From contig NZ_CP012545.1 in NCBI RefSeq assembly GCF_004803835.1, positions 62,001-126,000 of the forward strand: 64,000 nt of DNA, in the 5' to 3' direction. Below the pieces are notes generated by a model, which was not told the origin of the DNA, searched no databases, and saw only the letters and a program-made list of their open reading frames with translations. This document shows, piece by piece, positions 46,465-54,268 of this stretch. The translations under genes were made by a program, and so were the position numbers. This stretch comes from Campylobacter sp. RM6914. GTDB lineage: Bacteria; Campylobacterota; Campylobacteria; Campylobacterales; Campylobacteraceae. How positions within the stretch are numbered: the stretch's first letter is position 1; every line of letters starts with the position of its first letter.

Positions 46465-47799
46465 ATGAACCTCACAAAAGACCCTATAAACAAACTCATC
46501 GTATCTCTTGCTACTCCAGCGGCTTTAGCTATGCTTTTTAATACTATCTATAATGCTACCGGGACATTTTTTGCTGCTAAAATTTCAACTTCAGCTACGG
46601 CGGGGCTTTCCATGAGCTTTTTGCTCTATCTTAGCGTTGTCGGTATGGGGCTTGGTTTTGGTTCGGCATTATCGGCGCTTATCGGCAATGCACTTGGGAC
46701 CAACAAGCTCTTTTTAGCTAAAATTTACGCCCAAAAAGGGGCGGTTTTTGTATTGATATTTGCTATTTTTATGGGGAGTTTGGGTTATGCGGTAGCGCCT
46801 AAATTTCTTGTATTTTTAGGAGCAAATGAGGAGTTTTTAACAGAAGCGCTTGAGTATATACGAGTGATATTTGTCGCTTCGCCGTTTTTCTTATCTATAA
46901 AGGCTTTTAACGGTATTTTGATTGCTCTTGGCGATACGAAAAGCCTTAGAAATTGGCTATTTTTTGGTGTTTTTATAAACATTGGGCTTTGTTTCATTTT
47001 TGTGAAGATGTTAAATTTGGGAGTTGCAAGTATTGCTTTTTCTACTGCGTTTGTGCAGTTTATGGGATGTATTTTTTTATTTAAGAAGACATATAAAAGT
47101 GGCATGATAAATTTTGAAAATATGAGAAATTTCTTGCCTGATATTAGAATTTATAAAAAAATTTTAAATCAAGCATTTCCTGCTTGCCTAAACTATCTTT
47201 CAATGTCGCTTGGCGGTCTTGTTTTGCTTAAATTTATAAGCTACTATGGCACTGATGCTGTTGCAGGATATGGTGTAGCACTTCGTATCGAGCAGCTTAC
47301 CACTCTTCCTACTATCGGTATCGCTGCGGCAGTTTTGAGTATCGTTTCTCGTAACCACGGCGCAAGAAAGCACGATCGCGTTTTGCTTTGTTATAAAAAT
47401 GCGATTAAAATTTTGCTTTTACTTTTTGTATTTGCGGCAATGTTTTTGATATTTGTCGCACCTAGGGTTATTTCATTTTTTGACATAAATGACAGCGCCA
47501 CGGCAATTGCTAAGGGTTACTTGCTAATTAGCGCTTTTAGCTTTTTGGGCTATGGCGTTATGAATATCTCAGGAAGCGTTCTTCAAGCGGTTAAAAAGCC
47601 AAAAATGGTTTTTGTATTAAACGCAACAAGGCAACTGATCTTGCAAAGCGTTGCCTATAGTACGGTTATTTATGTTTTAAAAGGCACGATAGAGCATATC
47701 TGGATAGCGATGTTTATAAATGTCTATTTTACGGCCTTGTGCTTTGCTTGTATTAGTGTTTATGTGTTAAAACGTAAAATGAAAGGTGATGGCTATTGA
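46465..47799 (+). CDS. MATE-family efflux transporter
   Basis: A 444-residue membrane protein with about 12 helices in two MatE repeats. Visible family features are the N-terminal DPINKLIVSLATPAALAM, ALSALIGNALGTNKLFLAK (conserved after helix 2) and the second-half equivalent LPTIGIAAAVLSIVSRNHGA. MATE proteins export cationic drugs and metabolites using a Na+ or H+ gradient. The substrate is unknown. It starts nine bases after the terC terminator hairpin and precedes the tRNA array. Confidence 0.9.
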   Translation: MNLTKDPINKLIVSLATPAALAMLFNTIYNATGTFFAAKISTSATAGLSMSFLLYLSVVGMGLGFGSALSALIGNALGTNKLFLAKIYAQKGAVFVLIFAIFMGSLGYAVAPKFLVFLGANEEFLTEALEYIRVIFVASPFFLSIKAFNGILIALGDTKSLRNWLFFGVFINIGLCFIFVKMLNLGVASIAFSTAFVQFMGCIFLFKKTYKSGMINFENMRNFLPDIRIYKKILNQAFPACLNYLSMSLGGLVLLKFISYYGTDAVAGYGVALRIEQLTTLPTIGIAAAVLSIVSRNHGARKHDRVLLCYKNAIKILLLLFVFAAMFLIFVAPRVISFFDINDSATAIAKGYLLISAFSFLGYGVMNISGSVLQAVKKPKMVFVLNATRQLILQSVAYSTVIYVLKGTIEHIWIAMFINVYFTALCFACISVYVLKRKMKGDGY

Positions 47800-47868
47800 A
47801 ATTTGAGTTATAATGCTCAAAGTAGAAAATTTGATAAAAATATTTTGATTACTTTAAGCGTAAATTTA

Positions 47869-47897
47869 TTGACATTAAAATACTTTTTAGCTAAAAT
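47869..47897 (+). promoter_or_regulatory. Near-consensus sigma-70 promoter of the tRNA array
   Basis: TTGACA (47869-47874) and TAAAAT (47892-47897) are separated by exactly 17 bases and lie about 43 bases before the first tRNA. Such a complete -35/-10 pair is rare in this genome segment and fits a strong stable-RNA promoter. Confidence 0.8.
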
Positions 47898-47939
47898 AGC
47901 GCTTTTTAATGAGGTAGTGGCAAATGCTCACAACTCAGG

Positions 47940-48017
47940 CGGGGTGTAGCGCAGTCTGGTTAGCGCATCTGGTTTGGGACCAGAGGGCCGAAGGTTCGAA
48001 TCCTTTCACCCCGACCA
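47940..48017 (+). tRNA. tRNA-Pro (TGG)
   Basis: A cloverleaf with acceptor arms cggggtg / caccccg, D-arm tagcgcagtctggttagcgc, anticodon TGG in the loop tttggga, T-arm gttcgaa and encoded CCA. It is the first member of a five-tRNA array. Confidence 0.97.
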
Positions 48018-48026
48018 CTTTGAAAT

Positions 48027-48104
48027 GGTGAGTGTAGCTCAGTCGGTTAGAGCATCAGATTGTGGTCCTGAGGGTCGTGGGTTCGATTCCCATCACTCAC
48101 CCCA
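48027..48104 (+). tRNA. tRNA-His (GTG)
   Basis: Acceptor arms gtgagtg / cactcac are extended by the diagnostic extra G at position -1 (48027) opposite discriminator C73. The anticodon is GTG (ttgtggt) and CCA is encoded. It lies nine bases after tRNA-Pro. Confidence 0.97.
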
Positions 48105-48110
48105 TTTTGG

Positions 48111-48187
48111 GCGCTCGTAGCTCAATTGGATAGAGCGACAGACTTCGGATCTGTAGGTTATGGGTTCGACTCCTATCGGGCGCGCCA
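48111..48187 (+). tRNA. tRNA-Arg (TCG)
   Basis: Acceptor arms gcgctcg / cgggcgc, anticodon loop cttcgga with anticodon TCG, T-arm gttcgac and encoded CCA. It would read CGN codons, probably after wobble modification. Confidence 0.95.
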
Positions 48188-48199
48188 CGTATTTCATAT

Positions 48200-48276
48200 G
48201 CGCTCATAGCTCAGCTGGATAGAGCAACGGCCTTCTAAGCCGTAGGCCTCAGGTTCGAATCCTGATGGGCGTACCA
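48200..48276 (+). tRNA. tRNA-Arg (TCT)
   Basis: Acceptor arms gcgctca / tgggcgt, anticodon stem acggc / gccgt around the loop cttctaa with anticodon TCT, T-arm gttcgaa and encoded CCA. It reads AGA and AGG codons, which are frequent in this AT-rich genome. Confidence 0.96.
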
Positions 48277-48324
48277 TTTTTGGTTTATTTAAGTTTATTT
48301 TAGATAAACTACGATTTCTTTCTT

Positions 48325-48409
48325 GCGGATGTGGTGAAATTGGCAGACACGCCAGACTTAGGATCTGGTGCTTCACGGCGTGGAGGTTCAAGTCCTCTCA
48401 TCCGCACCA
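48325..48409 (+). tRNA. tRNA-Leu (TAG)
   Basis: A class II tRNA of 85 bases with a long variable arm (tgcttcacggcgt). Acceptor arms are gcggatg / catccgc, the anticodon is TAG in the loop cttagga, and CCA is encoded. It reads CTN codons and ends the array. Confidence 0.96.
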
Positions 48410-48478
48410 CTTTTATTCTATAAATATTTGCTTACAAAGTACAAGGTTTTTATTAAAACAATATGTAATGTAAAATAT

Positions 48479-48520
48479 AGATTTATAAAATAACATAAAA
48501 ACTATAATTTTTATAAATCT
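48479..48520. terminator. AT-rich inverted repeat between the tRNA array and rsmE
   Basis: Perfect 12-base arms agatttataaaa / ttttataaatct are separated by 18 bases and located between the convergent tRNA array and rsmE. The stem is weak in G and C but could end transcription from both sides. No better terminator is visible in the 120-base gap. Confidence 0.45.
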
Positions 48521-48529
48521 AACATTAAC

Positions 48530-49183
48530 TTACACTAAAAATTTACTTGCTATACTGATGATGGCTGTTTGTGATTTTAAGATATTTTGCGTTTTAAGTG
48601 AGTATTGGTTTTGAAGTTTTAAGCTCTCTTCCGGAGCAAATCCACCTTCTGGTCCTATAAGTAGTAGCTCGTTTGAGTATTTTTCTAGACTTTTGCCGTT
48701 AAAATTTATAGCTGCAACGTTTTGATAAACATCTAAAAATTCATCCAAGCTGTTATAAATTTCAAACTCCATTAGCGTTGATCTACCGCTTTGCTCGCAA
48801 GATAGGGCGCAAATATATTCTAAACGCTCAAAATCTATTTTAAAATTTGCTTGAGAAAATTTAGTATAAACAAAGATGAGTTTGCCAACACCTAGCTCAT
48901 TTAAAAATGGCAATGCCTTTTCTATCGTTTTTGGATCTACGACAGCCCAAGCGATGCTAAAGTCATACACAACTTTAGGCACGCTACTTGTAAACACAAG
49001 CTCTAAAATAGCGCTTCTTCTGTCAAACTCTATGATCTCGTATAAATAATCCTTGCCGTCTTTTAAATTTCTAAAGCTTACCCTGTCGCCTTTGATATTT
49101 CTTCGCGCTTTTAGATGTAAAAAAGTTTCATTTACAACCTTTAGTTGTTCACATCCTGCGCGCTCATCGTATAAAAATTTCAT
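48530..49183 (-). CDS. rsmE: 16S rRNA m3U1498 methyltransferase
   Basis: A 217-residue SPOUT-class methyltransferase that methylates U1498 of 16S rRNA using SAM. The N-terminal PUA-like part has HLKARRNIKGDRVSF. The knotted C-terminal domain has PKTIEKALPFLNELGVGKLI, SCEQSGRSTL and the SAM-binding LLLIGPEGGFAPEE. Length is slightly short for the family (usually about 225-245). It starts directly after the stop of the upstream membrane-protein gene, so it belongs to the minus-strand moaA-rsmE unit. Confidence 0.92.
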   Translation of the reverse strand: MKFLYDERAGCEQLKVVNETFLHLKARRNIKGDRVSFRNLKDGKDYLYEIIEFDRRSAILELVFTSSVPKVVYDFSIAWAVVDPKTIEKALPFLNELGVGKLIFVYTKFSQANFKIDFERLEYICALSCEQSGRSTLMEFEIYNSLDEFLDVYQNVAAINFNGKSLEKYSNELLLIGPEGGFAPEESLKLQNQYSLKTQNILKSQTAIISIASKFLV

Positions 49184-49585
49184 TTAAAACCCCGCAAAGA
49201 TCAAGATACTAATATCGGCTATGCCCTTAAAAAGCGCAAATCGTCTAAATTTGACCAAATTTTCCTCTCTTTGGTATCGTTTAAGGCGTTTGTAGCCTAT
49301 GGTGCTTAATGCTATGAGTGCAAAAATACCAAGAACCATCTTTAAAACATGCAAATTTACGATGAAATTTAAAACACTTAAAAGCACAAGCCCCGTAAAA
49401 AATATCGCTGCCAAAAATGCGTGATAAATGGGTAAAAAGTAACGAATTCTAAGCGAATAGTTTTTATTATTTATGCCAAATTGCGTAAGAAAAAGATAGA
49501 TGCAAACAAGTGATAGTAAAACATGCATAAAACCTTGATGAAGCGGCAAGGTGTATGCGTAAAGCCCTAGTAAGTGTTCGTTCAT
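49184..49585 (-). CDS. Small four-helix membrane protein, unknown function
   Basis: A 133-residue protein with four hydrophobic segments (about residues 15-35, 47-70, 77-97 and 113-131) separated by short basic loops, for example YKRLKRYQREENLVKFRR. The pattern of His residues near helices (LHQGFMHVLL, YHAFLAAIFF) is reminiscent of small haem- or copper-linked membrane proteins, but I recognise no family. It abuts rsmE without a gap and follows the small lipoprotein gene by 10 bases. Confidence 0.7.
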   Translation of the reverse strand: MNEHLLGLYAYTLPLHQGFMHVLLSLVCIYLFLTQFGINNKNYSLRIRYFLPIYHAFLAAIFFTGLVLLSVLNFIVNLHVLKMVLGIFALIALSTIGYKRLKRYQREENLVKFRRFALFKGIADISILIFAGF

Positions 49586-49595
49586 GCTCTGCTCA

Positions 49596-49805
49596 TTACT
49601 TACTTTGTGGGTTGTTTTGATTGCTTTCGATGGCAGGCTCTGGAGGCAAGGTCTCGTCTATAGTGACATTTGCGTCAAGTGCTGATATCGGCACATCGGT
49701 AGGCACGGTGTCGTTCTGTGTGGCAAATTCTACCTTCTTTTCTTCACAGCCACTAAGCCCAAACACCAAAAGTGCACAAAAGGCTAAAAATTTCATAAAT
49801 TTCAT
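49596..49805 (-). CDS. Small lipoprotein, unknown function
   Basis: A 69-residue predicted lipoprotein. The signal KFMKFLAFCALLVFGLSGC has lipobox LSGC, and the mature part of about 50 residues is acidic and rich in Pro, Asn and Thr (ETLPPEPAIESNQNNPQSK), so probably unstructured. The ATG shares one base with the queD stop (TGATG). No family is recognised. Its place inside the queuosine/molybdopterin gene run looks incidental. Confidence 0.65.
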   Translation of the reverse strand: MKFMKFLAFCALLVFGLSGCEEKKVEFATQNDTVPTDVPISALDANVTIDETLPPEPAIESNQNNPQSK

Positions 49806-50386
49806 CAAACATCCTTTGGATTTATGATCGGTTTTTTTAGTTTTATTTTCTCAAATAGCTCTTTATCTTCCCATTCTTCTATGATGGATGGCGAAAATAC
49901 AATATCGTCTAAGCTTATATCGCCCATGCGCTCGTTATACGCGTCATCATAAAAGCACTGTGCATATCCTGTGTCGGTTTCGTGCACGATAACGCTATGA
50001 AGTTTTACTTCGCGCTCTCCGTTGCTCATGACGGTGCTTTTTAAAAGCCTATCGATGATGACGAAAAATACCCTACAAAACTGCTCTGCTGATGGATTTA
50101 CCGGTATGCTTATCCAGCGTTGCGAGTGCTTTTTAAGGTCGTTTTGATACTCTAGGTCATCTTTGTCGTATATCGTTGTGGCGTGATCGAAGCTGTCTAT
50201 TATAGTTTTGATGTTTTGTTTCATGAGTCCAAAGTCATAAACCATGCCAGCGTTGTCTAAGAAATTTGAGCTAAGTAAAATTTCTGCTACATAGCTATGT
50301 CCGTGTATACTGGTTCTGCAACGTTTAGAGCTGCAAAATCTAACAATATGTGCATTTTCAAATTTAAACAGTTTTCGTATTATCAT
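49805..50386 (-). CDS. queD: 6-carboxytetrahydropterin synthase QueD
   Basis: Converts dihydroneopterin triphosphate to 6-carboxy-tetrahydropterin, the second step toward queuosine-modified tRNA. Zinc-ligand histidines are at about residues 13 (ENAHIV), 28 and 30 (SIHGHSYVAE), with a likely catalytic Cys at 23. DHATT and the C-terminal SVIVHETDTGYAQCFYDD are further family marks. At 193 residues it is longer than the compact E. coli enzyme (about 120), with an insert and a C-terminal extension. It shares one base with queE upstream. Confidence 0.88.
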   Translation of the reverse strand: MIIRKLFKFENAHIVRFCSSKRCRTSIHGHSYVAEILLSSNFLDNAGMVYDFGLMKQNIKTIIDSFDHATTIYDKDDLEYQNDLKKHSQRWISIPVNPSAEQFCRVFFVIIDRLLKSTVMSNGEREVKLHSVIVHETDTGYAQCFYDDAYNERMGDISLDDIVFSPSIIEEWEDKELFEKIKLKKPIINPKDV

Positions 50387-51147
50387 TAAACACCCTCTTT
50401 TTTATCCCAAATTCTTATATGTATGCGCTCTGAGTAGTTAAACCCATGCTTAATAGCAAAATTTGCCACCGCAAGAGCATTGCGTGATAGTTCATCTTGC
50501 TCAGCGCCCATGGGCATACACCAAACTTCGTTTTTATATATATTTAAAACTTGCAAAATTTGTTCCAAGTCATCACTTGTTGGCTTATGTAAAACAAACT
50601 TATAAAAGCTGTCTTTTGCGTTTTGGCATATTGACTTTATGGCGCTTTCGTTTATGCGCTTAGCTTTGCTTATACCACTGTTTGATAGTTTTATGCCAAG
50701 TGCAAAGTAGCAACTTCTATAAACTGGAAATTTATCAAAATCAATCTCTATCGTTGCGTTGGTTTCGAAATGAACTTCAAATTCTCGCCTCAAAAATTCA
50801 CTTGTTAAATTTATAAAGTTCTCATCTTTGTGATGTATAAGCGGTTCTCCGCCTGTCATGACGATGATAGGCTTAAATTTCAGATCCTTGCAGTATCTAT
50901 CAACGATGGATAAAATTTCATCTTTACTAAATGTCTTAGCTTCAAAATGTCCGGTAAAAACAGCTCTTATCGTATCGCAACCGGTTAAAATTTCGCCTGT
51001 TTTTTGTGATTTGACTTTTACGTTAAAGCCCGCGCAGTTTAGGTTACAACCAAAAAATCTTAAAAATATCGCCAACCGCCCTTGAAATTTCCCTTCGCCT
51101 TGAATGCTCAAAAAGCTCTCGACAAGTCTAAGTCCACTCTGTGACAT
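50386..51147 (-). CDS. queE: 7-carboxy-7-deazaguanine synthase QueE
   Basis: A 253-residue radical SAM enzyme that makes 7-carboxy-7-deazaguanine from the QueD product. The N-terminal LVESFLSIQGEGKFQGRLAI and MTGGEPLIH motifs identify QueE. The cluster cysteines are unusual: C34 and C38 have normal CX3C spacing, but the third sits at C57 (TGCDT), after an 18-residue insertion in place of CX2C. I chose the ATG at 51147, which shares its first base with the moaA stop; the longer open frame runs into moaA. Confidence 0.88.
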   Translation of the reverse strand: MSQSGLRLVESFLSIQGEGKFQGRLAIFLRFFGCNLNCAGFNVKVKSQKTGEILTGCDTIRAVFTGHFEAKTFSKDEILSIVDRYCKDLKFKPIIVMTGGEPLIHHKDENFINLTSEFLRREFEVHFETNATIEIDFDKFPVYRSCYFALGIKLSNSGISKAKRINESAIKSICQNAKDSFYKFVLHKPTSDDLEQILQVLNIYKNEVWCMPMGAEQDELSRNALAVANFAIKHGFNYSERIHIRIWDKKEGV

Positions 51148-52115
51148 CAACCACCCGTTTGATAAAATGCGCGGCTTGAGGTTTCGTTTTGAGTTCCGAC
51201 CGCCCATTTGTTTTTCTCTGGTTTGTTTTCTAAAACTTGTCTTAAAATTTCACTAGCGACTACGATGTCGCCTTTGCTTACGGCATCTTTGATACTAAGC
51301 GCATCTTCAAAATAAAGACAAGGTATAAGTAGTCCCTCCGCGCTTAGGCGTATGCGGTTGCAACTCTCGCAAAAGTCGTGTTTGTGTGGGTCTATGATAC
51401 CAAATTTATAGCCGTCTTCTAGTTTGTAAATAGAGGCTGGGGAATTTGGTAGTTTTTCGTCTTTTGTGATTTTGTATTTTTCTGAGATGATGGCTAAAAT
51501 TTCATCACTTTTTAGCCCTTTTAAGTCATCTTTGGCGTGAGTGTTTTCCATGTATTCGATGAAGCGAATTTGAGAGCCTCTAAATTTTGCAAACTCGAGC
51601 AAAGACACGAGCTCGTTATCGTTTATGCCTTTAAGCGCCACAGTGTTTAGCTTGACCTTTAATCCTGCGTCAAGAGCCGCTTCAAATCCCGCTAAAACTT
51701 CGTGTAAAATACCCTTTTGAGCGATAAATTTCGCCTTTTTTTCATCAAGTGTATCAAGCGACATGTTTATGCGTTTTAGCCCTGCATCTTTTAATCTTTT
51801 GGCGTAGTGGCGTAGCATAAAGCCGTTTGTCGTAAGCGCAAGATCGATGTCTGGTTTATAGTCGCTTATCATTTTTATAAATACGTCTAAGTCCTTACGC
51901 ACGAGCGGTTCGCCGCCTGTTATACGTATCTTTGTTACACCTTGGTCAATGGCGACTTTGACAAATAAAAATAGTTCTTCAAATGTTAATAAATTCTCTT
52001 TTGGCATCCAGCTAAACGGGGTTGTCGGCATGCAGTATCTGCAACGAAAGTTACATCTTTGAGTTACTGATATGCGTAAATAATCAACCGTTCTGCCATA
52101 CTTATCAACTAGCAT
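51147..52115 (-). CDS. moaA: GTP 3',8-cyclase MoaA
   Basis: A 322-residue radical SAM enzyme that starts molybdenum cofactor synthesis by cyclising GTP. The N-terminal cluster CNFRCRYC (C21, C25, C28), the [10 protein letters not shown] motif and the C-terminal second cluster ([18 protein letters not shown]) are intact. The terminal GG dipeptide needed for MoaA activity is present (final residues TGG). It is the first gene of the moaA-queE-queD-lipoprotein-rsmE run; a TATAAT on the minus strand (52170-52165) may be its -10 box. Confidence 0.95.
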   Translation of the reverse strand: MLVDKYGRTVDYLRISVTQRCNFRCRYCMPTTPFSWMPKENLLTFEELFLFVKVAIDQGVTKIRITGGEPLVRKDLDVFIKMISDYKPDIDLALTTNGFMLRHYAKRLKDAGLKRINMSLDTLDEKKAKFIAQKGILHEVLAGFEAALDAGLKVKLNTVALKGINDNELVSLLEFAKFRGSQIRFIEYMENTHAKDDLKGLKSDEILAIISEKYKITKDEKLPNSPASIYKLEDGYKFGIIDPHKHDFCESCNRIRLSAEGLLIPCLYFEDALSIKDAVSKGDIVVASEILRQVLENKPEKNKWAVGTQNETSSRAFYQTGG

Positions 52116-52265
52116 AGTTTTACCTTATAAAGCCATAAAATGCTTTTTAAATTTTAATATCATCATTATAAACTAAAACTTTTAAACCAATATAAAACAC
52201 AAAAGGTTGATTTTGCCGTTATTTGCGAGGCATTGCTTGGACTCAAAGACTAAAATTTATCCTAC
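52116..52265. promoter_or_regulatory. Intergenic region upstream of moaA
   Basis: The moaA-proximal half is AT-rich with a candidate minus-strand TATAAT at 52165-52170. The distal part (about 52205-52250) is less AT-rich and holds an 18-codon open stretch starting at TTG that ends beside the next gene. It has no ribosome-binding site, so I do not call it a gene. Confidence 0.35.
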
Positions 52266-52772
52266 TTAGGCTAGTTGATGTAGTTTAAGCACAAATTCTA
52301 CTCGCCCAACTCCAAGTCTTAGGTCCTTTGCTATCATCTCGATACTTTTGCCGGAGTTAAACATACGCACTATCTGCTCTTCTTCATTTTGCGCGCTTGG
52401 GGTGATCTTGCCTATATCGCGAGTGCGCTCTTCTAAGTTATACATCCTGTCTTTTTGTTCGCTTGCAAACTCGTCTATCACGCGCTCTATGCTCTTTATC
52501 GCTTTTATGATCGGCACTATTTTTTCATTTAGATCGTTTTCAAGCTTTTTGCTAAGCTCTGATTTTAACTCTTCGTTGTCCTTTGTGTCGTCATCTTTAG
52601 AAAGAGGTAAATTTTCAATCTGCTTTTTGAGATTAAAATTTTCTTGCATAAGTCCTTCTATGGCTCTTTCGTAGCGAGTAAAGCGCCTATTGGCTTCATT
52701 TTCTTTTATTAGGATAAATGCTATTATGATAACTAAGACAACAACCAAGCCGCCGATGATGAAAAGATCCAT
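52266..52772 (-). CDS. Membrane-anchored coiled-coil protein with C-terminal HTH
   Basis: A 168-residue protein. Its N-terminal membrane helix (FIIGGLVVVLVIIIAFILIK, about residues 4-23) is followed by a long charged coiled coil (about 25-120). The C-terminal helix-turn-helix-like segment (IVRMFNSGKSIEMIAKDLRL, then GVGRVEFVLKLH) resembles sigma-factor region 4 or DUF6115-type tails. Such proteins occur widely in epsilonproteobacteria and Firmicutes without a known role. It is downstream of the PilZ-like gene by nine bases in the same transcription unit. Confidence 0.68.
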   Translation of the reverse strand: MDLFIIGGLVVVLVIIIAFILIKENEANRRFTRYERAIEGLMQENFNLKKQIENLPLSKDDDTKDNEELKSELSKKLENDLNEKIVPIIKAIKSIERVIDEFASEQKDRMYNLEERTRDIGKITPSAQNEEEQIVRMFNSGKSIEMIAKDLRLGVGRVEFVLKLHQLA

Positions 52773-52781
52773 TGTTTTCCT

Positions 52782-53303
52782 TTAAGAATTTGCCCTAAGC
52801 TCTCGTATCATAACACGCTCTCTTGATGTTACGTAAGCATCCCAGTCACTAACGTCTTCTTCGTGCATATTTGTGATATAGGCGGTAGTTTTGTCAAGTG
52901 CATTTAGATACATCGCGATATTTCTTTTAGGAAATATCGGCATTAAAATTCTAGCGTAATACCGTCTTTTTGGCTCAAATTTCGGTTCACTTAGGCGTAT
53001 ATGTTCAAAGCCGATACCGTCTATCTTGGCGCTTTGAGCAAGGTCGATGTATTGCTTTTGTTCGTTTTTTATCACATCACTAAGCTCGTCTAATTTGCGG
53101 TGAAGCTCAACCAAAAGCGTTAGCATGACTTGGTCGCTCTCTTTTGTATCGCCACGCGACTTTACACGCTTTAGCCATGCTCCAAGCGGGTCTTCGTCGC
53201 TTGGGATTATGGAGTTAAATTCTTGCAAGAAGTCTATATTGCTAAGCTCATCAAGCTCAAATTTAATGTCTAGCGAAGCGGGTATTATGCGTATGTTGCT
53301 CAT
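52782..53303 (-). CDS. Conserved hypothetical protein, possibly PilZ-like
   Basis: A 173-residue soluble protein. The N-terminal half is acidic and helical with a coiled-coil segment (LLVELHRKLDELSDVIKNEQ). The C-terminal half looks beta-rich and contains KRRYYARILMPIFPKRNIAM, which recalls the start of divergent PilZ-type c-di-GMP domains but lacks the classical RxxxR and D/NxSxxG motifs. The assignment is therefore tentative. Its ATG overlaps the stop of the prenyltransferase gene by four bases. Confidence 0.6.
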   Translation of the reverse strand: MSNIRIIPASLDIKFELDELSNIDFLQEFNSIIPSDEDPLGAWLKRVKSRGDTKESDQVMLTLLVELHRKLDELSDVIKNEQKQYIDLAQSAKIDGIGFEHIRLSEPKFEPKRRYYARILMPIFPKRNIAMYLNALDKTTAYITNMHEEDVSDWDAYVTSRERVMIRELRANS

Positions 53304-54169
53304 AGTGCACTCAATAAAACAAATACAAAAAACAAAATTCCAAGATAACCGTTTAGTGTGAAAAACGCACGATCTATCTTGCTAAAGTCTCGTCTTACGA
53401 TACGATGTTCCATGAAAAGTATGACGCCGCTAACTACGATACCAAAAAATGCTAAAAATCCAAGCTGTGCCGCCCATGCAAAAAGTAGCCAAAGTAGTGT
53501 CGCAACGACGTGAAATATAGCCGAGATAAACATTGTGGCTTTTTCGCCATATACCGAAGGTATGCTAAAAAGTCCCATTTTTTGGTCAAATTCTATATCC
53601 TGAAGTGAGTAAAGTAGGTCAAACCCTGCAACCCAAAACACAACTCCAAGACACAAAAGCACGCTCCAAAGCGGTATCTCGCCGCTTACCGCAACCGCTC
53701 CGGCGATAGGCGCAAGACCAAGGCAAAGCCCTAAAACAAGATGAGCTAACTCGCTAAATCTCTTAAATAAAGAGTAGCCGGCTAAAATTCCAAGTATCGG
53801 AAAACTAAGCCAAAATGCGAGTGAGTTTATAAAATAAGCCGTGATGATAAAAACAGCTGCATTCGCGATGATAAAAAGCTCTAAATTTCTTCTTCCTACT
53901 CTGCCGTCTACACTTGGGCGATTTGCTGTGCGAGGGTTGAGCTTGTCGATATCTTCGTCCTTATATCGGTTGTAAGCCATAGCGAAATTTCTAGCACTTA
54001 CGGCACATAAAATTCCTAAAACTAAAAGCCCAAATCCAAACCAAACACTGTCGTTTGTTTGTTTGCTAGCGACAACCATCGCCGTAAATATAAAAGGTAG
54101 AGCGAAAACCGAGTGCTTAAATACGATTAGTTCGCCGATATCTTGTAAAATTTTTATAAATTTTTTCAT
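53300..54169 (-). CDS. mqnP: UbiA-family prenyltransferase (menaquinone synthesis)
   Basis: A 289-residue membrane prenyltransferase with about eight helices. The first aspartate-rich motif is NRYKDEDIDKLNPRTANRP (about residues 67-85) and the second is YSLQDIEFDQKMG. These bind the polyprenyl diphosphate through Mg2+. Campylobacter makes menaquinone by the futalosine route, in which the UbiA-like member is MqnP, so I prefer that to UbiA proper. It is divergent from miaA and heads the minus-strand unit with the PilZ-like and coiled-coil genes. Confidence 0.85.
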   Translation of the reverse strand: MKKFIKILQDIGELIVFKHSVFALPFIFTAMVVASKQTNDSVWFGFGLLVLGILCAVSARNFAMAYNRYKDEDIDKLNPRTANRPSVDGRVGRRNLELFIIANAAVFIITAYFINSLAFWLSFPILGILAGYSLFKRFSELAHLVLGLCLGLAPIAGAVAVSGEIPLWSVLLCLGVVFWVAGFDLLYSLQDIEFDQKMGLFSIPSVYGEKATMFISAIFHVVATLLWLLFAWAAQLGFLAFFGIVVSGVILFMEHRIVRRDFSKIDRAFFTLNGYLGILFFVFVLLSAL

Positions 54170-54233
54170 TTATCTTCCATTGTTAAATTTTCTCATTTTA
54201 CTCTCTTTTGCTTTAAATTTAAATTTATATTGT

Positions 54234-54239
54234 TATAAT
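54234..54239 (+). promoter_or_regulatory. Putative -10 box of miaA
   Basis: A consensus TATAAT lies 30 bases before the miaA ATG in the divergent mqnP/miaA region. Confidence 0.55.
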
Positions 54240-54268
54240 GAAGCCATTTTAGCGCGTAAGGCAGAAAA

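Noticed and set aside
48194-48391. 65-codon minus-strand ORF across the tRNA array
   Set aside because: It is antisense to tRNA-Arg and tRNA-Leu; its sequence is the translation of tRNA complement and is a known type of false gene.
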